NCBI GenBank assembly: GCA_019009955.1
Contig: CM032228.1
Coordinates: 73,162,001 to 73,226,000 of the forward strand
DNA: 64,000 nucleotides
Source of the DNA: Riptortus pedestris
Lineage: Eukaryota; Arthropoda; Insecta; Hemiptera; Alydidae
Reading direction: 5' to 3'
The position numbers and the translations under genes were made by a program. Below are positions 37,993-49,420 of the stretch, piece by piece; the first letter of the stretch is position 1; each line of letters opens with the position of its first letter. The notes under the pieces are model-generated. The model saw only the letters and a program-made list of their open reading frames with translations. It was not told where the DNA came from and ran no database searches.

Positions 37993-38531
37993 AAAAAGTC
38001 CGCCTAGCAGAAGCTGCGAAAACTAAGCAGATTTTATACATAATGGTATAAATAGCCTTATTTGACACATAAAACCTTATTTGATTAAGTCATCACATAA
38101 TTTGCATTTATCTCGCGTAATAAAAGTCCCTTGAAAGTAATATTTGGTAATTAATCTTGCAATAAAGTGGTTCATGATATAACAGCGCTTTGCTATTCTG
38201 ACATGGGTTGGAGTGGGCGTTTACTAATGCCTGAAAACTGAAAAATGCAAATATCTCGGTTAATATTCAAGGTAAAGAATTAATGTGTATAAGAATATTG
38301 ATAGGCAATGAAATGTGCAGTACAATTGTTTCTATACATGTATTCGAACCGACTAATAATAACGGAGATATTTTGAATCATCCAAATTCCCCCTCAAAAG
38401 TCCCTCCCCCTTCCACTGGTTAGATTTCAACCATTAACGCACTTGACATTTAGTTTTGCATATACACACTTCTATGTCGATTTTGGTAACGGTCAAACCA
38501 ACATTCCGACCACTAGAGTGGTAACAGACAA

Positions 38532-38591
<60 letters not shown>

Positions 38592-38697
38592 AGCGGACCT
38601 CATTTTCGACATCTACTAGGTAGAGTCGGACATTTTCGAAAATTGCGCCATGTACGGCCTCGATAGCAGATTTACCTTTAGAGGAAATCTGCTAAAA
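37993..38697 (-). mobile_element. HINE copy, full length
   Basis: AAAAGTCCGCCTAGCAGAAG, where the hairpin has lost symmetry; long (TA)n core (38534-38587); 5' block shortened around GGTAGAGTCGGACATTTTCG; right end AGAGGAAATCTGCTAAAAT. Confidence 0.88.
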
Positions 38698-39014
38698 TAA
38701 TTCCTTAATTAGCAATTATGATTCGTAAAAATGACAAAAAAAAACCATTAATGAATATAATATCTGCCATAACAACATGTTTTGAACCCTACCCCATTGA
38801 ATTTTGTTTTGTGAGACAACACAGACTAGATTAAAGTAGGGCGTACAACTCAGTATGACAAAGGATACCAGCCGCCAAAGAAACCAAAAACGGTTTAATG
38901 AATGTTTGGTCCTTGTTTTTGAGTCCTCAGTTGACGCTTTATGGCAGACTTGAACAGAATTTTCGAAATGCATGTAGTTTTCATGTCCTCTTAATCTCTG
39001 GTGCTTCAGGAGTC
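38698..39014. other. no feature seen
   Basis: Overlapping frames on both strands (38716-38973, 38898-39083) without known domains. Confidence 0.35.
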
Positions 39015-39120
39015 ATAATAGGTATTTATTTAGTGACAAACTCACAAAGGGTAATAACCTCTGGGATAACCCTTCCCGATTAGCCGTAATTGCGTAAAGC
39101 GGATTTTAATAAATAATATT
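39015..39120 (+). mobile_element. tRNA-derived SINE, decayed 3' part
   Basis: ATAATAGGTATTTATTTAGTGACAAACTC resembles the post-B-box region, followed by CCCGATTAGCCGTAATTGCG and AATAAATAAT. The middle (CCTTAGTCCC...) is deleted. Confidence 0.65.
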
Positions 39121-39513
39121 TAATATACTAATTTCATTAACAACTTTATAAAACTGCAATTTCAAACTATCTTTACCTGCATGATTCACGAAAATCCAGC
39201 ATTGTTAATGAAGAAGTTGGTCATTGGCTCTCCCACGCCCGTGGTCCGTTCCTCTGAGTCACCTTGTGGCAATTGATCAAACTATTTTAAGACTGGACCT
39301 AACAATGACGAATCACAAAAGAAAAGAAGCATTTGAAGAAAATGACATAATACAGCGTCACCCAGAAACAACGGGTAACATTCAGATGGTTAGGTTAGGT
39401 TGCGGTTTTATGGGCGATCAACTTCTAGGTTATTACGCCCTTCAACTATTGGCTACAGGATTGGAGGATATAGATTTTTGCATACATCAATGACATGCTT
39501 AAGTCCTAGTATT
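39121..39513. other. unassigned; holds a TTAGG-like module
   Basis: 39383-39453 reads GGTTAGGTTAGGTTGCGG and onward, matching in reverse the insertion in the HINE at 16930-17371. The plus frame 39224-39493 crosses it and has no recognised domain. Confidence 0.4.
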
Positions 39514-39627
39514 TTTCAGCAAATGTCCTCCAGTGGAAATCATCTATTGAGATTGTACTCATGACGCGACTTTCGGAAAATTCCCTCAAATGTTAATCAG
39601 TCCTACCTAGTTGATGACGAAAATATA

Positions 39628-39686
<59 letters not shown>

Positions 39687-40230
39687 GAACCTTAAATACC
39701 CAATATTGTTTTTAAGAGTCCTTTATTATGTGAAAAAAGCATAGAAATCATGGGAATTCGTTCAGTGATGACTTCATCAATTAAAATTTGACGTTCTTGT
39801 CTCGAAAATGTTTATTTGATATATATCATGCAGGATATTTATCTGTTTCCGTTAACAATAAAGATCATATTTGTTATTGGCTGTAATTGGACAAGGATTA
39901 TTGGGGGTTCAAAGGGGGAGGGGGATTCAAATACTCAAAATATCTCGGTTATGATGGGTAGGATCGTAAAACGTTATATAACTTATCTTGTTAAACTATT
40001 GATGGTCTAATTTTTTTTTCTTATGATTTTGTTTCGTAAATCAAGTATTAAGCAAGTTATTAGTACTTTCTGGTTTACAGCCTTCAATACCCCCTCCCCC
40101 CTCCCTTAGCCACTTCTACTCATCTTGTATTTTTAGAGACTTTCTGGTGATATGAGATCTTAAATGTGTTGCACCAACACTTGGGAAATCTGCTTAGTTT
40201 ACGCAGCCCCTGCGCGACGGACTTTTTTTA
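39514..40230 (+). mobile_element. HINE copy, full length
   Basis: Start TTCAGCAAATGTCCTCCAGT; long TA core (39625-39686); then a shortened interior and the module with TTCCGTTAACAATAAAGATC. The end GGGAAATCTGCTTAGTTTAC and hairpin ACGCAGCCCCTGCGC are intact. Confidence 0.88.
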
Positions 40231-41032
40231 AAAGCCATTGACATCCAAAGCAAGGATATACGTATCTTGAACGTTAAGAGCTGGTACCTTACACATGTGA
40301 CTTGAATGGACAGAACTAGACACAAGAAATACTCTGGATCGAGTTTGAGATGATATAGGTACGTTCTTGAGTGGGGGGGGGGATTCAGTCTCAAACGCGA
40401 TCAATCAAATTGACAATCTGATTCATCAATCATACTGGCAATCCTGAATTCAATCAAGGATGACCCAACGCTCAATCGACCGAAACTCGTTGTTAAATGG
40501 TCATGTTTGATTCAAAGAATCACCATTGTCTGTAATCTGAACGAAGCGAATTAGAGAAATAGCTTAAACTAAGTCTGAGAAAATTATATAATTATAAAAC
40601 AATTCAAACCTTCAACAATTAATTTAAATTCATTAATTTTTCACAGACATCTTGGTTTCCTGATTAAATTATATAAAACGAATACAAGTAGTATTAATTT
40701 AATATTATATTATTTAAACTTTGTTTTCTCCTAGCAGAAAACTATCGTTATCCTACAAGCACCGTTTTTCTTAGTTACAAAAGAGATGTCTGGATTGATA
40801 AACCATTACACATTTCCTTCAGATATAACTCCCTTGTATTTCAGAAGTCGTGTGATTAATCAATTTGACTGCCCTTGTTTTAAGTTTCGGAAAATTAAGT
40901 TAAAACAGGTGTCCAAAGGTTTTTTTGTGATCTGCTTAATTTTTAATGAATTATATGTTTTAGAGTGCGCTGATTTCAGAAGTGATATCCATTTGTTTCT
41001 ATCAAATAATAGTTATTTATTTTACAAGTAAC
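40231..41032. other. no assignable gene
   Basis: Repeated 'caatcaa' between 40398 and 40460. The plus frame 40786-41031 (81 codons) shows no known motif. Confidence 0.4.
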
Positions 41033-41135
41033 GAAAGTAGATTATTTTACAACTCGAGTGAAACGTTTACCCACACGAGCGAAGCGAGTGTGGTAATTTC
41101 ACGAGAGTTGTAAATTCTACTTTCGTCACGAGTGT
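41033..41135. repeat. imperfect palindrome
   Basis: Outer arms GTAACGAAAGTAGATT...ACAACTC and GAGTTGTAAATTCTACTTTCGTCAC, inner arms CCACACGAGCG / CGAGTGTGG around GAAG. This strong stem of about 45 bp could be the fused ends of a TIR element or a hairpin MITE. Confidence 0.75.
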
Positions 41136-41776
41136 AATATTAATTTTTTTCTGTAATCGTGTAATACATGATCAGATCTAACCAGAATATGAACAAAATT
41201 AGGATGTTGTGAAGATTATGGTATGTTGTTGGTAGGTTATAAGCATGGTTGTGAAAGGTTATAAGCATAGTTATAAAATAACTAGTGATGATTGTGAAGT
41301 AGTGCAGTTATAAACAAGTGCAGGTTATAAACAAGGAAGGTAATTATTATTTTATTTAAATTTTAAAATATATTGATTATTTCCACCAATAATTCATTCA
41401 CATTTCAATTTATTTTGTTAAAATAAATTCTTACAATGTTAAGAAACATTTAAAAGCATTTAATTTCCAACTTCAAATTATTTTTTAATTTATACTTATT
41501 ACTAATTAAGAAGGCAATTCACTTTCTTCGATTGTGAAGAAAGTGATTACTTTCTTCACTCTATTGAAAAATGTTTCACTTTCTTCACTCATTTCAGTTT
41601 TGTAATGTTACGATTATTCTAGGATTACAGAAAAAAGATTTTTTTTTTTCAAATTCAAACACAAAAAATGATTATAAGCACCTGTTTATTCAAAATTATC
41701 AAACAATATTTTTTTAAAAACCATGAACCATTATTTTGTGACATTTAGTAATAATATTATACTTATTCATGTTTTT
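41136..41776. other. AT-rich DNA with short hairpin motif array
   Basis: CACTTTCTTC and its reverse complement occur four or five times at 41520-41592. TTTTTTCTGTAATC (41146) and GATTACAGAAAAAA (41622) are inverted and could bound a small element of about 490 bp. No coding frame. Confidence 0.4.
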
Positions 41777-42500
41777 TAGGACACTTTTTCTTCTTTTCCT
41801 ACTGCGCCGAGTCCTATTGCTATTTCCATCTTTAGTTTCCCGCTTAATCATCCAACAGTAGTCTGCAAGCATAGTGACATCCCATCGTCCTTGGTACCGT
41901 CCTCGATATCACAGACTTCCCGGTGAAACCACTCCCCCTGCTCTTCACTGTAAGCTCCCAGGTTTTCAGGAAGAGAGTCTATGTGGGAGTGTAAAAAATG
42001 GACATTGAAGCTCATGTTGCACCCTTGGGCTTCGTATGCTGCTAGTATCCGTTGAACAATGGTTTTGTAGTCAGGATCCTTAGAATTTCCCAAAAACGTT
42101 CGCATCCTTGAACGATAACCAAGCATCTTTTTCATTCTCATTCATACTTTCCACAAAGAGGGTGTGTGTTAAAAGTTTTCAAATGTAGGGGCCAGTGAAA
42201 ACTCCCTATTTCAGCTTTGCTTTTGACAGCGGGAATTTTGTACATAGATATTTAAAGCAGTCCCCATCGTTTAGCAGTGATTTTACAAATTATTTCAACA
42301 ACCCCAATTTGATAAGGAGACGGGGCAAAAAAACCTTTTCGGGTGGTACCAAAGCAGTATTGAAAACATTTTTTTCTCCAGGTTTTAATGTTTCTCGAGG
42401 TGGCCAATCACTTTTAGTCCAGTGCTGATCCACCCACCAGATTACTATCCCACAATCATAAGAAGCATGGGTATTTAGTACATCCATTGACGGTGCTGAT
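41777..42500 (-). pseudogene. broken copy of a repetitive arthropod protein gene
   Basis: Read on the minus strand, successive frames give an ordered match to a protein family I recognise as highly repeated and uncharacterised in arthropod genomes (association with transposons is my inference). The order is DWPPRETLKPGEKNV (near 42400), then FLPRLLIKLGLLK, FKYLCTKFP..KAKLK, a GP.I segment, EKDAWLSFKD, GNSKDPDYKTIVQRILAAYE, CNMSFNVHFLHSHIDS, PENLGAYSEEQGEWFH, then in another frame RYQGRWDVTMLADYCWMIKR and a basic C-terminus. Stops and at least two frameshifts (near 42130 and 41900) break it. The N-terminal part is missing. No function is established. Confidence 0.7.
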
Positions 42501-43943
42501 ATTTAATTTTTTCCAGGATAATAGCCAAATAGTTATAGTTTTCTTTCTTATACACATAAAAAACCTATGTAATACAATTTTTTGAATATTTTTCCAGTTT
42601 GTGGGAGGTCAAAGTTTTTTTTTTATGATAATTCAAATAAAGGGTTATTATTGCATCGAAAGCGCTTGCCAGCTGTACTCGACCATCAGCCAGTGACGAC
42701 AGTCTCCACCGACAGGTATGACAACAGTTTTTTTTATGAGATCAACAATGTGTTATACTAGCACGTGTTATTGAGAATATTGTTAAATACCTCTCTGGAC
42801 TGTCAGATCAACAGATCCTCAATGCTGAGTGAATTCAATAAATAATTGACTTTTAATAATGACATTAAACATATTTTATCTCCTTAGAAAACTTTATTAA
42901 AGCTTTTCCATTTGGCTAAAATACTATAGGTATATATCAAATAAGAATGAGCAAATCAAAGGATAGTAAGGAAAAGATATGGATGAGATATAAGGGGCAG
43001 GTAAGGGAAGTGCAAGGAGCAGCAATGGTGGACATGCTATAAGAAGCAGGGTGTAGAGGCTACCCTATCTCTGTTTCCAGGCGACCACCTCATAATTGCC
43101 GTGTTCTCTCTAATTACGCTCCTATTTCCTCTGCCGTCTCTTTATCTCTCTCTCCGCCTCTGCCTCTTCCTTATCTGATAACAGCACATCCCTCCTCTCT
43201 GTCCACCGCACTTCTCCTTTAAGGCCTCTTCCTTAATTTATATATATACTCTTCGCCAAACGCCTGTTCTTAGGTTCCTCCAACCTGCTTCCTCCATTCA
43301 GCTCTATAGGTCAGATGGAGTCCAAAGCAGAACAAAGTTAATGGAAAATATTAGTGAAAATGCTTGTGGAACTAATGTAACATATTCTGAGTTGGGAGAG
43401 AATTTTATTTTATTTTATTACGAATATTACAGTCTGCATTTAAATGCATTTGGTAATGTGTGATGTATACAATACAATAGTCCTCCATCAGTCTTGACAT
43501 AAGCCACACCTATTCACCACAATGAGAGGAGCAGCCTCTCTCGGCCAGGCAAGGAAGTCAAGAGCTAAGGAGGAATGGCACTTGATAAGAAAATCGTTGG
43601 TAAGCCATCGTTTCACTTTACACTTCTATAGGAGATCTCTGAGCCATTGTCTCTTGAGGCGCCGCGGAATATGGATGAGTGGTACTGGAAAGGGCTAGGA
43701 CTTCTGGATAGGATGATTGGATAGCCTCCTTTGGAATTTTCTGAATCTTAAGGGAATTAGGTTCTTTACAAATGGGATATTAAGATATTTATGGAGGGTG
43801 TGGTTTATTCTGAGTTGGTATTCTGGCGGGTGGAAGTGACTTCTAATGTAGGTACATAAAGGAACACTTGTTACAGTGGAAGCGTAGCCATTTCATACAT
43901 CTACCTACCTTAATATAACATATCTGTTCAATCTTGAAAGGAT
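42501..43943. other. unassigned; pyrimidine-rich patch
   Basis: 43080-43300 is strongly C/T-rich (CTCTTTATCTCTCTCTCCGC) and GC-richer than its surroundings. No coding frame of interest. The rest is AT-rich. Confidence 0.4.
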
Positions 43944-44160
43944 TAAAAACCCGTCACGCAGGAGCTGCGCAAACTAAGCAGATTACCTGTCTCATCTAAG
44001 CATATATTCTCTATTTCAAAAACAAACAAAAAAAAAAAATTCTATTAATTGAAATGGGCAGTCAATAAAATGATAATTGATGACGTCATCACACTAACTA
44101 TCTCACATAATAAAGGTCCGTTGAAAACAATGTTTGACATTGTTTTGCTTGGAATAAGAC
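43944..44160 (-). mobile_element. HINE 3' end fragment
   Basis: AAAAACCCGTCACGCAGGAG, hairpin CACGCAGGAGCTGCGC; then a short stretch of module ending at TTGGAATAAGACC. Confidence 0.7.
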
Positions 44161-44182
44161 CCAACAGGATATATTCTCTAAT

Positions 44183-44592
44183 TAGCAGATTTCTGACGAT
44201 ATGAGGTCCGTGCAAAATTATAGATTTGTCTTTTACCGCTCTAGCCGTCGCAATTTTAGTTTTATCAGTACCAAACACGATATTTAAACGTTTTATGTAG
44301 AACTAAAGATAAAGTTCATTAACGGCTGAAATCGGACGAGTGGTTTAGAGGGTGGAATTTTGAAAATTCAAAAATTTCCGATATTATATGGTCAATGAAA
44401 AATTGTACAGAACAAATATTTTTGCAAATTTAATGTTCTAAAAATGTTTTTAGTGTTCTATTAATTGTTTATATAAATTTATTGGTAATGTTGTATTAAT
44501 GGTGATACAAATCTTCAATATCAACCGAGGCAATGGCTTTTTTAGATTTTAGTCTTCAGTAAACCCACCCATGGCAGTTTAAAAAAAAGTCC
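44183..44592 (+). mobile_element. HINE copy, shortened, without TA core
   Basis: TTAGCAGATTTCTGACGATA fuses the start motif directly to GAGGTCCGTGCAAAATTATA, so the 5' block is deleted. The interior continues to TTCAGTAAACCCACCC and the element is lost at 44590. Confidence 0.75.
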
Positions 44593-44612
44593 GCCACGCA
44601 GTGGCTGAGTTA
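44581..44612 (-). mobile_element. isolated HINE terminal hairpin
   Basis: AAAAAGTCCGCCACGCAGTG and GCTGAGTTAATAATCC, i.e. an inverted terminal arm with no body, wedged between two plus-strand copies. Confidence 0.6.
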
Positions 44613-44783
44613 ATAATCCTTTAGGGAAATAAGGTTGATGTCGTATTCTTGAGGCAATTTTCGAAATATTTTTCTCAAATAACCATCGATCCTACCTAGA
44701 AGATGACGAAAATGAGGTCCGTTCATTATGAATGTGTGTATGTCTTCAAATGCCCATCGATCCTACCCAGGAGATGACGAAAT

Positions 44784-44852
<69 letters not shown>

Positions 44853-45287
44853 GTTAACACTCTAGCGGTCGCAATTTTTGTTTAATCGCCACCAAACTCG
44901 GCATTTAATCGTTTTATGTAAAATGGAAGGTCAAGTTCGTTAACGGCTGAAATCGGACCAGTGGGAGGGGAGGGGGGAATTTAGAATATTCAAAATATCT
45001 CCGTTACTATACGTCGGATCAAAAAATTGTATAGAAGCAATCTTACTGCAAATGAAATTTACAATAAATATTGTCATACATTTATTCTCTATCTTGAATA
45101 TTAACCGAGATATTTGTATTTTTATTAAGTGTAACGGACGAGCTGAAGTCGCTTCTATTTGTGTTCGGCGAAAGCTAGTTCGGCCGTTTCTGTAACTGTT
45201 CGGCACTCGTATGAAGATTTCTCTACTGTATAACTTTAGGTGTGAAATCTGCTTAGTCTACGCAGCTCCTGCGTGACGGGCTATTTT
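44612..45287 (+). mobile_element. HINE copy, nearly full length
   Basis: The decayed start (TTTAGGGAAATAAGGTTG) lacks TTAGCAG. The segment before the core is duplicated (ATCGATCCTACC at 44686 and 44757). Long (TA)n 44787-44850. The module with GTTCGGCGAAAGCTAGTTCG leads to GAAATCTGCTTAGTCTACG, hairpin GCAGCTCCTGC and GACGGGC. Confidence 0.88.
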
Positions 45288-45893
45288 TAGATAATCACCT
45301 CCGCTTTTGACATTGCTCTCTCTGTGTCTATGCCTAAAGGTGACATTGATTCATCAGCGTGTGCCTTGAATCAAGAATGAGTGAGGCGGGCTGATTGATT
45401 GAAGGCGGCGGCACCTTTATTAAGTCTGATTGGGAGATGGGAGGTAGAGGTAGAGGGGGGAGGCAGGTGAGTGAGAGAGAGATGCCATATTGTTACCTGG
45501 CCATCGATTGAAGCTGTCACCTCACACCCCCCACTCCTTCACCATCTACCTTCTCTCTTCGCCATCTTTTATTGTCGGCTCCTTTCATTACCCCCCACCA
45601 CTCGAATATCCCCCCCCCCCCGGGCACGAATATCGCCTCCCCCTCCCAAGAGTCCATACAACACTATCTGGGTCAATATTCCTTTTATCGGAATCATCTT
45701 TTGTTAGTTGACTCATCTCAGTGTTGTCAGGAGAAGGGTTGCAGTCCCGAAGGAGTCCAAACTTCTGGGATCTACCTGTTCATAACTTCCAACTACTCGA
45801 CTCTAGCACACACACCAATCTTGTAGTACTTTGTAGACAGTTGCCAGTAAAAAATATAAAAACGTCCGTCACGATGATGCACGATGTGTATGT

Positions 45894-45953
<60 letters not shown>

Positions 45954-46183
45954 AAATGTATGATACAGCTTTATAAATGAGTTTTTCTTTGAAGAGGAGC
46001 AAAAGAGGCTGCAATATTTTTTTTCCTTCATATGGGGAGAAATAAATCCTCGATTTCATGAGACTCATATGACTTTTTTGAGTATGTATGCATAAATAAA
46101 TGCATAACACAAAAACACAGGCTAACACTGAAAATATCTAAATCTTATATTTTTTAAGGTGTTGAATCCAAATATGATACTTA
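45288..46183. other. GC-rich patch and (GT)n microsatellite
   Basis: 45410-45660 alternates purine-rich and pyrimidine-rich tracts with C homopolymers. (GT)n at 45890-45950. All frames here read these low-complexity tracts. Confidence 0.5.
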
Positions 46184-46726
46184 AAAAGTCCGTCACGCAG
46201 GGGCTGCGAAAACTAAGCTTTCCCACACGAAGGTTTACAATAGATAAATATACATACAGGTAACACTACCGTGAATGCTCAGTAAATTTATAATACAAGT
46301 TAATAACCTCTACAACGTAAAGCAGCTGAATTGTAATCAAACAGGCAAGCCAGCCTCGTAGTGCTGTATAGATAGTCCGGAAAGACGAACAATTAATGAA
46401 ATATATCTGAATATAACGTATTAATTTTATTGAAAACTATTTACTAAAGCTTGTGCTGTAAATTTTAATGAATCAGAATCAGTTTTATCTCGATCACACA
46501 AATTTTATTAATGCAAAAATGAAAGAAGGGGGGGGGTCAACAGAACGTATTTGCATATATCTCACAAAGTAAAGGTTCAATGAAAACATTATTTGGTATT
46601 TAGGCTTCGAATAATGTGGTTTATTATATAACAGAGTATTGTTTATGTAACACTAGTAGAAGTTGGGGTTTACTGAAGCCTGAAAACTGAAAAATAAAAT
46701 AATAAATCTCCGTTAGTATTTTTTAG
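46184..46726 (-). mobile_element. HINE copy, 5' part missing
   Basis: TTAAAAAGTCCGTCACGCAG and the hairpin; long 3' module with CAAACAGGCAAGCCAGCCTC; truncated in the interior after AAATCTCCGTTAGTATTT. Confidence 0.82.
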
Positions 46727-47173
46727 AATTATCATTTTTTACACATTTATGTTGGACTTGTGTGCCCCTTGACGCGACTCACCTTTGAATAATCAGAATT
46801 AAGAAGACATTGACCACTTTCCTACCAGACGCAACCTTCTTCTGGTATTTCTATAACACTTCCTTCATATTTAGACAATAAACATATTGAAAATTCTCCT
46901 GTTACTTCGGGAACAACTATTACACACTATTAGAAAGATTCCTTCAATTCATAGCTTTTATGGAGTTTTCTAGGGAACGAATTCAGAAAGTCGTAATGGG
47001 AATTAATCTCGCCAAGACGTGATAAGCTCATTTAAATGTCCTTAGAACCCCAAGACACCATTTCTTCTATTGACATTTTAAGGCACTCTTTTGTAAAAAA
47101 ATGTGTATTAAAATAATTTTGTTTTAGTGTCATTAAAACGGCGGTCAGTGGTTTTCGTTCTTCTAGCAAATAG
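46727..47173. other. no feature seen
   Basis: Unique-looking, near-neutral composition, no frame of interest. Confidence 0.4.
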
Positions 47174-47944
47174 ACAAGTCCGTCACGCAGGGGCTGCGTA
47201 AACTAAGCAGATTTCCTGCGTGAAGTTTAACAATAGATAAATCTACATACGGTAACACAACACCACCGTGAATAAATACAAACGATAAAAAGAAACCTCC
47301 CGACGGAAAGCATCTGAAATGTAAACAAACAGTTCTGCCAACTTCTGACCGGAAAGAAAAACAATTACTGTAATATATCTGAATATAACGTATTAATTTG
47401 ATTTAAAACTATTTACTATATGTAGTACTGTATTTTATAATGGAACAGAATAATTTTTATCTCAATCAAATAAAATTTTAGTAGTCCAAGAACTTAAGAA
47501 GGGAAGGGGGGGGGGAGTCACGATAACATATTTGCATTTATCTCGTATAATAAAGGTCTCTTGAAAAAAATGTATGTTATTTAAGCTTCGAATATATTTT
47601 ATTACATAACAGCTGTAGTTTATTTCATAACAGAGTATTGCTTATGTGACATGAGTAGAGTGGGGGGTTTGCTGAAGGCTGAAAACTGAAAAATGTAAAT
47701 ATCTTGGTTAATATACAAGATAGAGAATAAATGTATAGAACAATATTTATAGTAAACTTAATTTGCAATAAGATCCATACAATATTTAGATACGACATAT
47801 GGTAACGGAGATATTTCGAATTTTCAATTCGATTTCAGCCATTAACAAACTTGATCTGTCTTTTTGCATACAACGTCTAAATATCGAGTTCGGTAACGAT
47901 CAAACAAAAATGAGCGTTAATAGGTAAATATATATATATATATA
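47174..47944 (-). mobile_element. HINE copy, 3' part (split by Helitron)
   Basis: CAAGTCCGTCACGCAGGGGC and complete hairpin, the long 3' module, interior with CCATTAACAAACTTGATCTG, and the start of the TA core. It continues at 49109-49420 beyond the Helitron. Confidence 0.9.
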
Positions 47945-49108
47945 CTAGCTCAGATACCCGGCTTCGCTCGGGAATTCATTTGAGGCTGAATGTTGATGGT
48001 ATTTTTTTGGCAAGGCTTTATTTTGCACAATATTTTGACATTTACCCGTCCCAGTGTTTAGGGTTAATACCCATCGTTTCTGTGGATTTGTTAATAATAA
48101 AATTAATTTTTTATGTAAGACTTCACTGTCCTCCATATTCTCATATTTCCCACTTCCTGTGGATTATGCATAAATTTGAATTATTAAGGACTAAATATTA
48201 ACATACATTTGAATTAATTTTTCCAGGTGAGATACCTGTTAGTTCATATTGAAAAGAATTCTTGAGCAAATTTCTCTAAATAACAAAATAAGCAACTTGT
48301 GTTATGTGCATATTTGCCGAAACTACAATAGGCAACGAAATATCAATATTTTTAATTTCAGGTCTCCCTTATAACCCCCACTCCTGCCTGTCCCTAGAAA
48401 TAGTATGGCTTTTTATAAGGAAGGCGTTAGTGCTAATACACATACTGAGTGTTTTATTTAGTTCGGTTGAGTCTTTTGTGCCAAATAAAATTTTTCACTT
48501 CCGCTATAATATTTAGCGTATATCTCGTTTATAATTCGGTATACGAAAAAAGTGTATATAACAAAAGTTACTCTAAATAGCAAAATAAACAACTTTTGTT
48601 ATGTTCATATTTGCCGATAAACCAATAGGAAACGAAATATCGCTATTTTTAATTTCTGGCTTCCCTTAAAACCCCTACTCCTGCCCGTCCCTAGAAATGT
48701 TGGTATGGCTTCTTATAATGAAAGCGTTAGTGCTAATACACATACCGAGTTTTATTTATTTCGGTTGGGTCTTTTGTCCCAAATAATATTGTTGACTCCC
48801 GCTATAGTCATAAGCGTATAACTCATTTAAACTTCGGAATACGATGAAAGTGTTTATGACAAAAGTTACTCTAAATAACAAAATAAACAACTTTTGTTAT
48901 GTGCATATTTGCGAAAAACCAATAGAAAACGAAATATCGCGACTTTTAATTTCAGGCTTCCCTTATAACCCCCACTCCTGTTCGTCTCAGAGAAAATTAA
49001 TATAGCCTATCTCTCAAGTTGGACCAGACTGCTCACGGTGTGCCAATTTAATTTAAAATCGGTTAAGTAGTTTAGGAGTCCATCGCGGACAAACATCGTG
49101 ACAGGAGA
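47945..49108 (-). mobile_element. non-autonomous Helitron
   Basis: On the minus strand it starts TCTCCTGTCACGATGTTTGT (49108, preceded by A) and ends with a hairpin formed by CCCG/CGGG arms (47957-47972), then GAGCTAG at 47945 followed by T. 5'-TC, a GC hairpin about 9 bp before CTAG, and insertion between A and T are the defining Helitron marks. No RepHel gene is present (about 1.16 kb). It sits in the (TA)n core of a HINE and contains 2.5 tandem units (separate entry). Confidence 0.85.
48265..49010 (-). repeat. tandem repeat of about 300 bp inside Helitron
   Basis: Units at about 48265-48560, 48561-48860 and 48861-49010 (partial). Each carries ACAAAATAA.CAACTTTTGTT, a CAATAGGAAACGAAATATCG-type block and TAACCCCCACTCCTGCC. 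Units 2 and 3 are closer to each other than to unit 1. Confidence 0.85.
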
Positions 49109-49121
49109 TTTATATATATTA

Positions 49122-49177
<56 letters not shown>

Positions 49178-49420
49178 TTTTATTTATTTCCTTCCTGAAG
49201 TAACCCTACAGGAAGGAAGTTTATTAGCCACACAATATATATATATTATTATTATTATTATTATTATATATAATTATTATTATTATATATATAATTTTGA
49301 ACGGACCTCATTTTCGTCATCTTCTGGATAGGACCGATGGACATTGGGATAAATTTTTCGGAAATCCCGTCATGAGTACGACCTCAATAGCTGATTTCCC
49401 TTAAGGGAAATCTGCTAAAA
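49109..49420 (-). mobile_element. HINE copy, 5' part (split by Helitron)
   Basis: Remainder of the copy at 47174-47944: TA core, interrupted by a (TTA)n stretch (49244-49285) and a T-rich insert at 49171-49240, then GACCTCATTTTCGTCATCTT and the perfect GATTTCCCTTAAGGGAAATC and CTGCTAAAA ending at 49420. Confidence 0.9.

Noticed and set aside
39224..39493. 89-residue frame as a gene
   Set aside because: It runs over a SINE-flanking region and the TTAGG-like repeat module and has no recognisable domain.
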